From: an uncultured Armatimonadota bacterium
GTDB lineage: Bacteria; Armatimonadota; Armatimonadia; Armatimonadales; Armatimonadaceae
Direction: 5' to 3'
Length of the DNA stretch: 5,605 nt
Assembly (NCBI GenBank): GCA_903924445.1
Contig: CAIYBQ010000444.1
Location: 1 to 5,605, forward strand
Of the stretch, positions 1-5,605 are shown one piece after another. Numbering within the stretch: the first letter of the stretch is position 1; every line of letters begins with the position of its first letter. Both the position numbers and the translations under genes were made by a program. Under the pieces are notes generated by a model. That model searched no databases, was not told the origin of the DNA, and saw only the letters and a program-made list of their open reading frames with translations.

Positions 1-2765
1 AAGTCACCGCTCAGGTTGCTCTTTACAAATAGGTTTTTGTACATCGGCTCAATACACGGGCTGGTGCCCATGATATTGGCGATGGTTGCCGTTGGCGCAA
101 TCGCGAGGACATTTGAGTTGCGCATGCCCTGCTTGGCGATCTTCTTCCGTAGCGGCTCCCAGTCAAGCTTCCCACCGCGTGCGACATCGATTGTCTCACC
201 ACGCTCACGCTCAAGGATTTCAAGGGTGTCGGCTGGCATCAGGCCCCGGTCCCACTTGCTGCCCTTGTATGTGCTATACGTGCCACGCTCCTCGGCCAGG
301 TCACTACTTGCCTCATAGGCGTAATAAGCAATTGCTTCCATCACTTCATCGTTGAACTCAACCGCTTCATCGGATGCGAACGCAATCCCACGCTTATACA
401 ACGCGTACTGAAGTCCCATCACACCCAGGCCGATCGGACGATGCCTTAGGTTGGAGCGCTTCGCTGCTTCTGTTGGGTAATAGTTGATGTCGATGACATT
501 ATCGAGCGCCCGAACAGCCACGCGAATCGTTTCACGAAGCTTTACGTGGTCGAGGGTGCCATCTGCGAGGAGGTGATTGTCAAGAATCACCGACCCGAGA
601 TTACAGACGGCCGTTTCCTCATCGGATGTGTTGAGCGTGATCTCGGTGCAGAGGTTGCTGCTGTGAATAACGCCAACGTGATCCTGTGGGCTGCGGAGGT
701 TGCATGGGTCCTTGAATGTAATCCATGGGTGGCCGGTCTCGAAAATCATTTTCAGCATCGATTTCCAGAGGTCGAGCGCATCCATTTTCTTACCGAAGAT
801 TTCTCCCCGCGCCGCAGATGCTTCGTATTCTTCGTAGCGTGTTGCGAAGGCAGCACCATAGAGGTCGTGAAGGTCAGGAACATCGGATGAACGGAACAGC
901 GTCCACGTGCCACGCGCTTCCATCCGCTGCATAAACAGGTCAGGAATCCAGTTGGCTGTGTTCATGTCATGCGTACGCCGACGGTCATCACCGGTGTTCT
1001 TGCGCAGTTCTAGGAAGTCAACAATATCGTTATGCCAAACCTCGAGGTAGGCGCATCCGGATCCGGCGCGCTTTCCACCTTGGTTGACGGCTACCAGCTG
1101 ATCGTTGTGCATTTTGAGGAACGGAATAACACCCTGGCTCTCGCCATTGGTTCCTTGGATGTAGCCACCGGTTCCACGAACTGCGGTCCACGAACCTCCA
1201 AGGCCACCAGCCCACTTTGACAGAAAAGCATTTTCGGCGATTCCACGAATCATAATCGACTCGATGGAGTCATCCACTTTGTAGAGGTAGCACGAACTCA
1301 GCTGCGAGCGAAGGGTCCCAGAGTTGAACAAAGTCGGAGTGGATGAACAGAAGCGCCGACTCTTGTACATATTGTAGAGCTCGATGACATGCTCTTCACG
1401 CAAGGTTGGCTCCTCACGGAAGAGTCCCATGGCAACACGCATCCAAAACAGCTGAGGTGTCTCAATACGGCGCTTTCGGTTACCAGTCTTATCTGTGATG
1501 AGGTAGCGGTCGTAGAGTGTCTGCAATCCAAGATAATCGAAGTCGAGGTCAGCCGATGGATCAAGCGCCTTTGCCAAGCGGTCAAGGTCGTAGTTCAGGA
1601 TGTCTTTTGCCAGACGGCCGATTTCAACCATCCGCTCGAGGGATGACCGTAGCGCCTTTGCATGTGCAGCCTGAAGCCCAGAAACGCCATCACGGACGAT
1701 GTCCCAGCCAAGGCTCTCCTCGTAGATAAACGACAGGAGAATACGGCCGGCAAACTTGGCATAGTCGGCATCACGCTCCATCAATGCCTTTGCATTGAGG
1801 ATGATGGTCTTCTCAAGGTCGCTACGCGAGATATCAGGGCGTACCGAACGGAGAAGCTCTGCTTCAATCTCGGTCGAACCCAGTGCCAGATCCAAGCCAA
1901 TACGCGCAAATTCGATTCTCGCTCGGAGGTCTTCGCCATCCCAGAAAATAAGGGAGCCATCCGATTCCATCACGGAAAGCAGCGAAACCTGTGCATTGTC
2001 GCCGCTTGCTAGCATCGCCTGTTCCTGAGCACGCAGCAGCGCACGCTGTGCTCTGTAAACAATGTAGTGCTCGGCAACCTTCATGTAGCCGGAGAGGATC
2101 AGTTCTTCCTGTACAAGGTCCTGCACAGTTTCGATGGACACATAGGAGCGTCCCAGGGTGCGGACTCTTTGGGTTACCTTTTCTGCGATTTCGATGGCCA
2201 GTTCCGAATCGAGCTGAAGACTTAAGAATGCCTTGCGCACAGCGATTTCGATTTTGTCAGCATTCCAGGGAACCACTTGGCCATTTCGGCGGATCAAGCG
2301 GAGATCAGCAACCACTCCCCTACCAAACGGGAGGGTCGCACGCTGCATTACAAGGCTTTTAGCCACATCGAAGGAACCGCGCTCAATCAACACCGCTTCC
2401 GTCAAGACCGAAAGGTCGTATTCCGAGAGGCGAATCAGCTGGGTGTCATGTGCCACGGATGCAATCCGGTCAGCGACGCCGCGGGCGACACCCGAGACAA
2501 ACTCACGATTAGCGGCCGTGTCGACATCAAGGCCACGGGCAACATAGACATTGGCAAGCGCATCTCCTACGAGCTGCGCGACACGCGCAAGGCTAGCGCC
2601 ACCATCCGCACCTTCACTGATTACACGAACGTGCCCAGCATCGGTGATCTCCTGCACAACACTAAGGTGCGTCGCCCAGTTAATCTGAGGCCGTCCATTT
2701 GACTCGACGACTTTTTTGACTTCGAGGTCACGCAGTATCTCAGGAAGATTCGATCTTGTTGCCAT
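1..2765 (-). CDS. nrdA: Ribonucleoside-diphosphate reductase, class I large (alpha, R1) subunit; 3' end cut by window edge
   Basis: The alpha subunit holds the active site that reduces NDPs to dNDPs in the cytoplasm, using a thiyl radical produced through the NrdB partner. My translation is open for 921 codons to the window edge without a stop. Residues about 155-245 are a canonical ATP-cone (LIRRNGQVVPWNADKI, ending AEHYIVYRAQR), the site where ATP or dATP sets overall activity. Residues about 15-145 look like an older, decayed cone. The catalytic barrel follows: STPTLFNSGT (475-484), C492 in LSSCYL (E. coli C225), N704/C706/E708 in NLCTEI (E. coli N437/C439/E441), C721 in AVCNLGS (E. coli C462) and PTATIANIMG from 891. 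C492 to C706 is 214 residues, the same spacing as in E. coli. The C-terminal radical-transfer tyrosine pair and the redox-active cysteine tail lie outside the window. The ATG at 2765 is supported by an in-frame TGA two codons upstream and by GGTGA close before it. The extended N-terminus and the NLCTEITLNTS motif resemble chlamydial-type NrdA, matching the class Ic-like NrdB. Family assignment is near certain. Confidence 0.96.
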   Translation of the reverse strand, partial: MATRSNLPEILRDLEVKKVVESNGRPQINWATHLSVVQEITDAGHVRVISEGADGGASLARVAQLVGDALANVYVARGLDVDTAANREFVSGVARGVADRIASVAHDTQLIRLSEYDLSVLTEAVLIERGSFDVAKSLVMQRATLPFGRGVVADLRLIRRNGQVVPWNADKIEIAVRKAFLSLQLDSELAIEIAEKVTQRVRTLGRSYVSIETVQDLVQEELILSGYMKVAEHYIVYRAQRALLRAQEQAMLASGDNAQVSLLSVMESDGSLIFWDGEDLRARIEFARIGLDLALGSTEIEAELLRSVRPDISRSDLEKTIILNAKALMERDADYAKFAGRILLSFIYEESLGWDIVRDGVSGLQAAHAKALRSSLERMVEIGRLAKDILNYDLDRLAKALDPSADLDFDYLGLQTLYDRYLITDKTGNRKRRIETPQLFWMRVAMGLFREEPTLREEHVIELYNMYKSRRFCSSTPTLFNSGTLRSQLSSCYLYKVDDSIESIMIRGIAENAFLSKWAGGLGGSWTAVRGTGGYIQGTNGESQGVIPFLKMHNDQLVAVNQGGKRAGSGCAYLEVWHNDIVDFLELRKNTGDDRRRTHDMNTANWIPDLFMQRMEARGTWTLFRSSDVPDLHDLYGAAFATRYEEYEASAARGEIFGKKMDALDLWKSMLKMIFETGHPWITFKDPCNLRSPQDHVGVIHSSNLCTEITLNTSDEETAVCNLGSVILDNHLLADGTLDHVKLRETIRVAVRALDNVIDINYYPTEAAKRSNLRHRPIGLGVMGLQYALYKRGIAFASDEAVEFNDEVMEAIAYYAYEASSDLAEERGTYSTYKGSKWDRGLMPADTLEILERERGETIDVARGGKLDWEPLRKKIAKQGMRNSNVLAIAPTATIANIMGTSPCIEPMYKNLFVKSNLSGD

Positions 2766-2767
2766 AA

Positions 2768-2773
2768 CTCACC
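2768..2773 (-). promoter_or_regulatory. Ribosome binding site of nrdA
   Basis: GGTGAG on the minus strand ends 2 nt before the ATG at 2765. The spacing looks short, but GGTGA pairs with the distal part of the anti-Shine-Dalgarno (GGAGGTGA), which places the ATG at a normal distance. The TGA within this site is an in-frame stop, so no earlier nrdA start is possible. Confidence 0.6.
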
Positions 2774-2789
2774 ACAACTCCAGAAAACC

Positions 2790-2804
2790 CGGGCCAAGTG
2801 CCCG
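2790..2804 (-). other. Small GC-rich hairpin in the nrdB-nrdA spacer
   Basis: On the minus strand CGGGC and GCCCG pair as a 5-bp stem around a 5-nt loop, followed by GGTTTTCT. It lies inside the 85-nt gap between the nrdB stop and the nrdA start. The stem is short and the T-run has only four bases, so it is at most a weak attenuator or an mRNA processing or stability element that could set the NrdB:NrdA ratio. It may also be incidental. Confidence 0.3.
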
Positions 2805-2850
2805 ACATATTCAAACTCTGCTGTCATCCAAAATCCGGAAAGGCCCGAAC

Positions 2851-3960
2851 TTAAAGATCGTCGTCATCCACAGTACTGAGCGAACTCGACTTCTGATACT
2901 CCGTAACACGTCCCTCAAAGAAGTTCTGTTCTTTACGGATGTCCATTAGCTCTGCAAGCCACGGAAGTGGGTTCACAAGGCCGGGGTGCAGTGGGTCAAG
3001 GCCAACGCCTTCCAGGCGACGGTCAGCGATGTAGTCGATATACGTTTCAAACTCTTCCGATGAGAGCCCAAGAGCGGCCACTGGCAGGCAGTCTCGAATG
3101 AACTCTTTCTCAAGCGCAACAGCTTCCTTCATCAGGTCTGACAGCTCCTGCTTGAAGCCCACCGTCCACAGCTCGTGGTTCTCTTGAATCAAAGCAATAA
3201 AGAGGTTGCGGAAAACTTCGATGTGGTTTGATTCATCCCGCAAAGTGTAACGGAACATCATTCCAATACCCGGAAATTTACCCTGACGGTAAAGGGACAG
3301 CATCATCCCGAAGAGACCGTAAAACTGCGTCCCTTCCATGCACTGCCCAAAGACGAAAATGTTCTTTGCGAGCAACCTTTGGTTATCCGGGTTTGTCAGG
3401 TCAATATCACGGCGGAGCGACCTAGAAATGCGGCTGACGAACTCGTTCTTCTTCTTGATGGTCGGGATGTCCTCGAACATCGCCTCACACTCATGTGGAT
3501 TCAGGCCAAGGGACGAAATCATGTAGAGGAGGCTATCCGCATGAATATTTTCTTCATGTGCATGGCGCCCAAGGACCAGCTTGATCTCACTTGCCGTGAC
3601 CAGCTCGCGGACCACGTGCTGGATGTTATCCCCGACGATTCCTTCGGCAGCACTGAAGTAGCCAACGGCCATCCGGAGAATCCAACGATCAATCTCGGTG
3701 AGCGCAGATTCTGAGCGCCATTGCTCAATGTCGCGCTGCATTGGGATATCTTCTGGCTCCCAGTGATTTGCCTTCATCTTGCGGTAGATTTCATACGCCC
3801 ACTGGTACTTGAGCGGCAAAAGGTTGAACGTCATCGTTGCCCGACCGTTAATCACACGTTTCGCCTGAAGAGCCTCTATCGCTTTGGCCTCATCCAGCTC
3901 AAATACCTTTGTTCCGAGCTCAACCCTAGTGGTCTTGCTTTTTGTCGGGATCGTCGTCAT
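2851..3960 (-). CDS. nrdB: Ribonucleoside-diphosphate reductase small (beta, R2) subunit, class Ic-like with Leu at the radical site
   Basis: The beta subunit is a ferritin-like dimetal protein that generates the oxidant needed by NrdA. It is complete at 369 aa (Chlamydia R2 is about 346). Dimetal ligands are readable with E. coli spacing: E106 (D84 in E. coli), E137 and H140 in EENIH, E209 in CMEGTQF, E243 and H246 in RDESNH. E106 to E137 is 31 residues and E209 to E243 is 34, both as in E. coli. The position seven after E137, where E. coli has radical Y122 and Chlamydia has F127, is L144. Glu as first ligand and Y238 (Chlamydia Y222 position) also match the chlamydial Mn/Fe class Ic type. 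Other radical-path residues are W67 (E. coli W48), D242 (D237) and Y355 in RVTEYQ (Y356). The acidic tail TVDDDDL is the expected R1-docking peptide. A TAG directly precedes the ATG, and AGGAAG lies 8 nt upstream, so the start is well fixed. It is probably cotranscribed with nrdA. Metal content is inferred, not shown. Confidence 0.97.
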   Translation of the reverse strand: MTTIPTKSKTTRVELGTKVFELDEAKAIEALQAKRVINGRATMTFNLLPLKYQWAYEIYRKMKANHWEPEDIPMQRDIEQWRSESALTEIDRWILRMAVGYFSAAEGIVGDNIQHVVRELVTASEIKLVLGRHAHEENIHADSLLYMISSLGLNPHECEAMFEDIPTIKKKNEFVSRISRSLRRDIDLTNPDNQRLLAKNIFVFGQCMEGTQFYGLFGMMLSLYRQGKFPGIGMMFRYTLRDESNHIEVFRNLFIALIQENHELWTVGFKQELSDLMKEAVALEKEFIRDCLPVAALGLSSEEFETYIDYIADRRLEGVGLDPLHPGLVNPLPWLAELMDIRKEQNFFEGRVTEYQKSSSLSTVDDDDL

Positions 3961-3968
3961 CTACAGCA

Positions 3969-3974
3969 CTTCCT
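3969..3974 (-). promoter_or_regulatory. Ribosome binding site of nrdB
   Basis: AGGAAG on the minus strand lies 8 nt before the ATG at 3960. With the TAG directly preceding the ATG it fixes the nrdB start. Confidence 0.7.
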
Positions 3975-4007
3975 ATCAACAACTACCAAATGCCGCATCA
4001 ATATGAG

Positions 4008-4023
4008 AATCAACATCTAGTTA
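4008..4023 (-). promoter_or_regulatory. Candidate NrdR box, promoter-distal
   Basis: The minus strand reads TAACTAGATGTTGATT, matching 10 of 16 consensus positions and 8 of the 10 central ones. It lies 32 bp (three helical turns) from the stronger box, leaving a 16-bp gap, which is the spacing known for tandem NrdR boxes. Alone it would be weak; the phasing is what supports it. Confidence 0.45.
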
Positions 4024-4031
4024 GCCCTTCG

Positions 4032-4060
4032 GTTATCAGCCCCTAGATATTGTGTTATCA
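4032..4060 (-). repeat. Direct repeat TGATAAC flanking the proximal NrdR box
   Basis: TGATAAC occurs on the minus strand at 4060-4054 and again at 4038-4032, 22 bp apart (about two helical turns). The first overlaps the NrdR box edge by two bases and the second begins one base beyond the other edge. Both are in the predicted nrdB leader. No known binding site is assigned. Confidence 0.35.
4040..4055 (-). promoter_or_regulatory. Candidate NrdR box, promoter-proximal
   Basis: The minus strand reads ACACAATATCTAGGGG, matching 13 of 16 positions of the palindromic NrdR consensus as I recall it (ACACWATATATWGTGT). The left half is perfect. NrdR is the ATP-cone, zinc-ribbon repressor of bacterial RNR operons. 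The site begins about 14 nt downstream of the predicted start, so repression would act on the early transcribed region rather than by covering the -10. Confidence 0.6.
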
Positions 4061-4075
4061 CTGCGCGCGTTCGGG

Positions 4076-4105
4076 ATTATAGGCGTACGACGTGTGTCAA
4101 GTCAA
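4076..4105 (-). promoter_or_regulatory. Sigma70-type promoter of nrdBA
   Basis: On the minus strand there is TTGACT (4105-4100) as -35, an 18-nt spacer, and a perfect TATAAT (4081-4076) as -10. A second match, TTGACA at 4100-4095, is only 13 nt from the -10, too close to be the -35. Transcription should start near 4068-4070, giving a leader of about 109 nt before the nrdB ATG. This indicates that nrdBA can be transcribed independently of polA. Confidence 0.75.
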
Positions 4106-4136
4106 GCCATACCAGCGTATTTAACACACCCAAAAT

Positions 4137-4156
4137 TTCCCCAAAAAACGGGGGAA
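4137..4156 (-). other. Hairpin upstream of the nrdBA promoter, possible weak polA terminator
   Basis: TTCCCC and GGGGAA form a 6-bp stem around an 8-nt loop containing six T on the minus strand. The stem is followed by ATTTTGGG. It is placed where polA transcription would need to stop before the nrdBA promoter, but the T-run after the stem is short, so termination here is uncertain. Confidence 0.3.
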
Positions 4157-4313
4157 CTTAATGCATGCCTAATTGGCGGGAAAAGATGCCGAAACGGACC
4201 ACCACCCAACATTAAGAACATGATTTGTCAATGTGAAATACACGCATTTCTACGTAATGTGATTCATTTTTAATGGTCTCAAAGTACCTGTTACAGCCGA
4301 GTGCGACTAGGTG

Positions 4314-4337
4314 CAGTGTGCATTGTTAGACACACTG
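4314..4337. repeat. Perfect 7-bp inverted repeat CAGTGTG / CACACTG with a further copy nearby
   Basis: CAGTGTG (4314-4320) and CACACTG (4331-4337) are perfect inverted arms separated by 10 bp, 54-77 bp past the polA stop. CACACTGA recurs in direct orientation at 4331-4338 and 4356-4363, 25 bp apart. No T-run follows on the minus strand, so this is not a typical intrinsic terminator. It could be a 3'-end mRNA hairpin or a protein-binding site. Confidence 0.45.
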
Positions 4338-4390
4338 AAAGGCACGTAAATTCGGCACACTGACATGTAAACCACCGCCGAGCCCAATCA

Positions 4391-5605
4391 CTAGGCACCC
4401 GGGTCGAGTGGCATTGTTTCCGCCCAGTTCAGCCCCGTCTTGACATCAACATCCAGATTGACTGACAGCTTTGCAGCACCTTCCATACAGCTTCGTACAT
4501 GCCCAGCGAGGTCCTGCGCCGCCGCGGCATCCACTTCGAAGAGAAGCTCATCGTGGACCTGCAGCAGCAATGTTGCAGGCAAATGTGAATCATTCAGCAT
4601 GATGGCCGTATCGATCATCGCCCGCTTCATGATGTCAGCGCTTGAGCCTTGGATGGGCATGTTTGCCGCGGCACGCTCCGCCGCCTGGCGGAACTGGAAG
4701 ACGCGACTGTTGATGTCGGGAATCCAGCGGCGCCGGCCATCCAGGGTCTGCACGTACCCATGTTCACGCGCAAAGGCAATGGTTGTATCGAGCCAGGTTC
4801 GGACGGCTGGGAAGCGCTCAAAGTAGCCGGCCTTCAGTGCCTTTGCTTCCCCGCTTGTCATTTTTAGCTGGCGTCCGAGAGCAAAATCGGAGATGCCATA
4901 CAGAACCGCGTAGTTGACGGTCTTCGCCGCACGGCGCATATCCTTGGTGACATCTGCTGGCTCTACACCGTAGACCTTGCTGGCCGTGTAGACATGGATA
5001 TCCTCACCGGACCAGAAGGCCGCCCGCAGCTCTTCATCCTCAGCGACATGTGCAAAAATGCGGAGCTCAATCTGGGAGTAGTCAGCGCTAAGCAACACTT
5101 TGCCTGCGGGGGCGACGAAGGCCTTGCGTAGTGCCCGTCCAACCTCTGTCCGTATGGGAATGTTCTGCAAATTAGGGTTACTTGAGCTAAGCCGCCCCGT
5201 CGCAGCCACTGTCTGGTGAAGCGTTGTGTGGATACGGCCATCCGCGCGGACCTGCTCCGGCAAGGAATCCGCATACGTGCTCTTGAGCTTGGTCAGCTCA
5301 CGGTACGACAGGATACTCGCGACGATTGGATAGTTTGGTGCCAGCTCTTCAAGGACATCCGCGTCGGTTGAAAACCCAGTCTTCGTCTTCTTACCACTGG
5401 GAACACCCATTTTTTCAAACAGGATGTGCTGAAGCTGCTTTGGACTCGCGATGCTGAATTTCTCACCGGCAAGCGCATGGATTTCGCCCTCGAGCTCGCT
5501 GATACGAATCCCCATGACCGCGGCCTGACGCTTCATTTCCTCTTTATCAAGGCAAATGCCCATGCACTCCATTTCAGCGAGGATGGGCGCAAGCGGCAGC
5601 TCCAT
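4391..5605 (-). CDS. polA: DNA polymerase I, C-terminal polymerase domain; 5' part outside the window
   Basis: Family A polymerase, used in excision repair and in replacing RNA primers on the lagging strand. The visible 404 residues are the polymerase domain. They begin inside the gene: the Met at 5605 is an internal residue of MELPLAPILAEME, a conserved stretch before the thumb. In fragment numbering: TGRLSSSNPNLQNIPIR (136-152), motif A DYSQIELR with catalytic D175 (E. coli D705), motif B/O-helix RRAAKTVNYAVLYG (224-237) with R224, K228 and Y236 (E. coli R754, K758, Y766), GRRRWIPDINSR, N315 and Q319 in NMPIQGSS, and motif C QVHDELLF with D352 (E. coli D882). Residue Y232 stands where E. 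coli has F762, and A233 replaces the usual Gly. The end at TAG (4391-4393) gives a short tail, NWAETMPLDPGA. The 5' nuclease and any 3'-5' exonuclease domain cannot be judged. It is on the same strand as nrdBA but 430 bp upstream, so probably a separate transcription unit. Confidence 0.97.
   Translation of the reverse strand: MELPLAPILAEMECMGICLDKEEMKRQAAVMGIRISELEGEIHALAGEKFSIASPKQLQHILFEKMGVPSGKKTKTGFSTDADVLEELAPNYPIVASILSYRELTKLKSTYADSLPEQVRADGRIHTTLHQTVAATGRLSSSNPNLQNIPIRTEVGRALRKAFVAPAGKVLLSADYSQIELRIFAHVAEDEELRAAFWSGEDIHVYTASKVYGVEPADVTKDMRRAAKTVNYAVLYGISDFALGRQLKMTSGEAKALKAGYFERFPAVRTWLDTTIAFAREHGYVQTLDGRRRWIPDINSRVFQFRQAAERAAANMPIQGSSADIMKRAMIDTAIMLNDSHLPATLLLQVHDELLFEVDAAAAQDLAGHVRSCMEGAAKLSVNLDVDVKTGLNWAETMPLDPGA

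Larger units (their letters stand above)
3961..4390. other. Intergenic region between polA and nrdB (430 bp)
   Basis: This stretch is more AT-rich than the flanking genes and holds no ORF with a convincing start or recognisable product on either strand. Its nrdB-proximal part holds a promoter, two candidate NrdR sites and the nrdB ribosome binding site. Its polA-proximal part holds inverted and direct repeats. No canonical intrinsic terminator (GC-rich stem plus a long T-run) for polA was found. I see no tRNA-like cloverleaf. A short unannotated RNA cannot be excluded. Confidence 0.8.

Noticed and set aside
546..890. Plus-strand 114-codon ORF opposite nrdA
   Set aside because: It is antisense to the conserved NrdA catalytic core. 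It begins with GTG without a clear ribosome site and resembles no known protein.
1662..2012. Plus-strand 116-codon ORF opposite nrdA
   Set aside because: It is a shadow of the long nrdA frame, which shows continuous family motifs on the minus strand.
2277..2702. Plus-strand 141-codon ORF opposite the nrdA N-terminus
   Set aside because: The minus strand here encodes the ATP-cone region in an unbroken frame. The plus-strand product shows no domain.
1..2765. Possible frameshift or intein in nrdA
   Set aside because: My codon-by-codon reading of the minus strand is open throughout, with motifs in order and the E. coli spacing between C225 and C439 equivalents.
4095..4100. TTGACA as the -35 of the nrdBA promoter
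   Set aside because: Only 13 nt separate it from TATAAT. The overlapping TTGACT at 18 nt is the workable -35.
4052..4273. Plus-strand 73-codon GTG-start ORF in the intergenic region
   Set aside because: It has no Shine-Dalgarno sequence, its start overlaps the NrdR box and it runs through the nrdBA promoter. The protein has no recognisable pattern and odd composition.
5603..5605. ATG at the right edge as the true start of a short polymerase
   Set aside because: MELPLAPILAEME is an internal, conserved Pol I stretch, so the Met is internal and the gene continues beyond the window.

Overview
This is a bacterial chromosomal segment with three genes, all on the minus strand: the 3' part of polA (DNA polymerase I), then a 430-bp intergenic region, then nrdB and nrdA, the small and large subunits of a class I ribonucleotide reductase (RNR). 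Transcription runs from high to low coordinates. polA is cut at its 5' end by the right edge of the window, and nrdA is cut at its 3' end by the left edge. nrdB is complete. No mobile element, CRISPR array, tRNA or rRNA was seen, and both strands are otherwise filled with the usual antisense shadow frames.

The two RNR subunits make the reductase that converts ribonucleoside diphosphates to dNDPs, and Pol I consumes the dNTPs in repair and Okazaki-fragment maturation, so the neighbourhood is functionally coherent. The intergenic region carries a convincing sigma70-type promoter (TTGACT, 18-nt spacer, TATAAT) facing nrdB. Downstream of it lie two sites 32 bp apart that resemble the NrdR operator, so nrdBA appears to have its own promoter and to be repressed by the dATP/ATP-sensing regulator NrdR. 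An 85-nt spacer with a small hairpin separates nrdB from nrdA, and the two are probably one transcript.

The most interesting point is in NrdB. All metal ligands of an R2 ferritin-like core are present, but the first is Glu rather than the Asp of E. coli R2, and the position of the radical tyrosine (E. coli Y122, Chlamydia F127) is leucine (L144). With the other chlamydial-like features this points to a tyrosyl-radical-independent, class Ic-like (Mn/Fe) enzyme. NrdA fits this: it has a long N-terminal extension with one canonical ATP-cone preceded by what looks like a decayed one. Pol I is notable for a Tyr at the E. coli F762 position.

The organism cannot be fixed from this window. Moderately GC-rich coding sequence, bacterial promoter and Shine-Dalgarno signals, a chlamydial-type RNR and an 'NYAVLYG' Pol I O-helix suggest a less-studied bacterial phylum (Armatimonadota is one guess from memory, weakly held) rather than a common proteobacterium or firmicute. 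No wholly new system is evident. The value lies in the variant radical site and its regulation.
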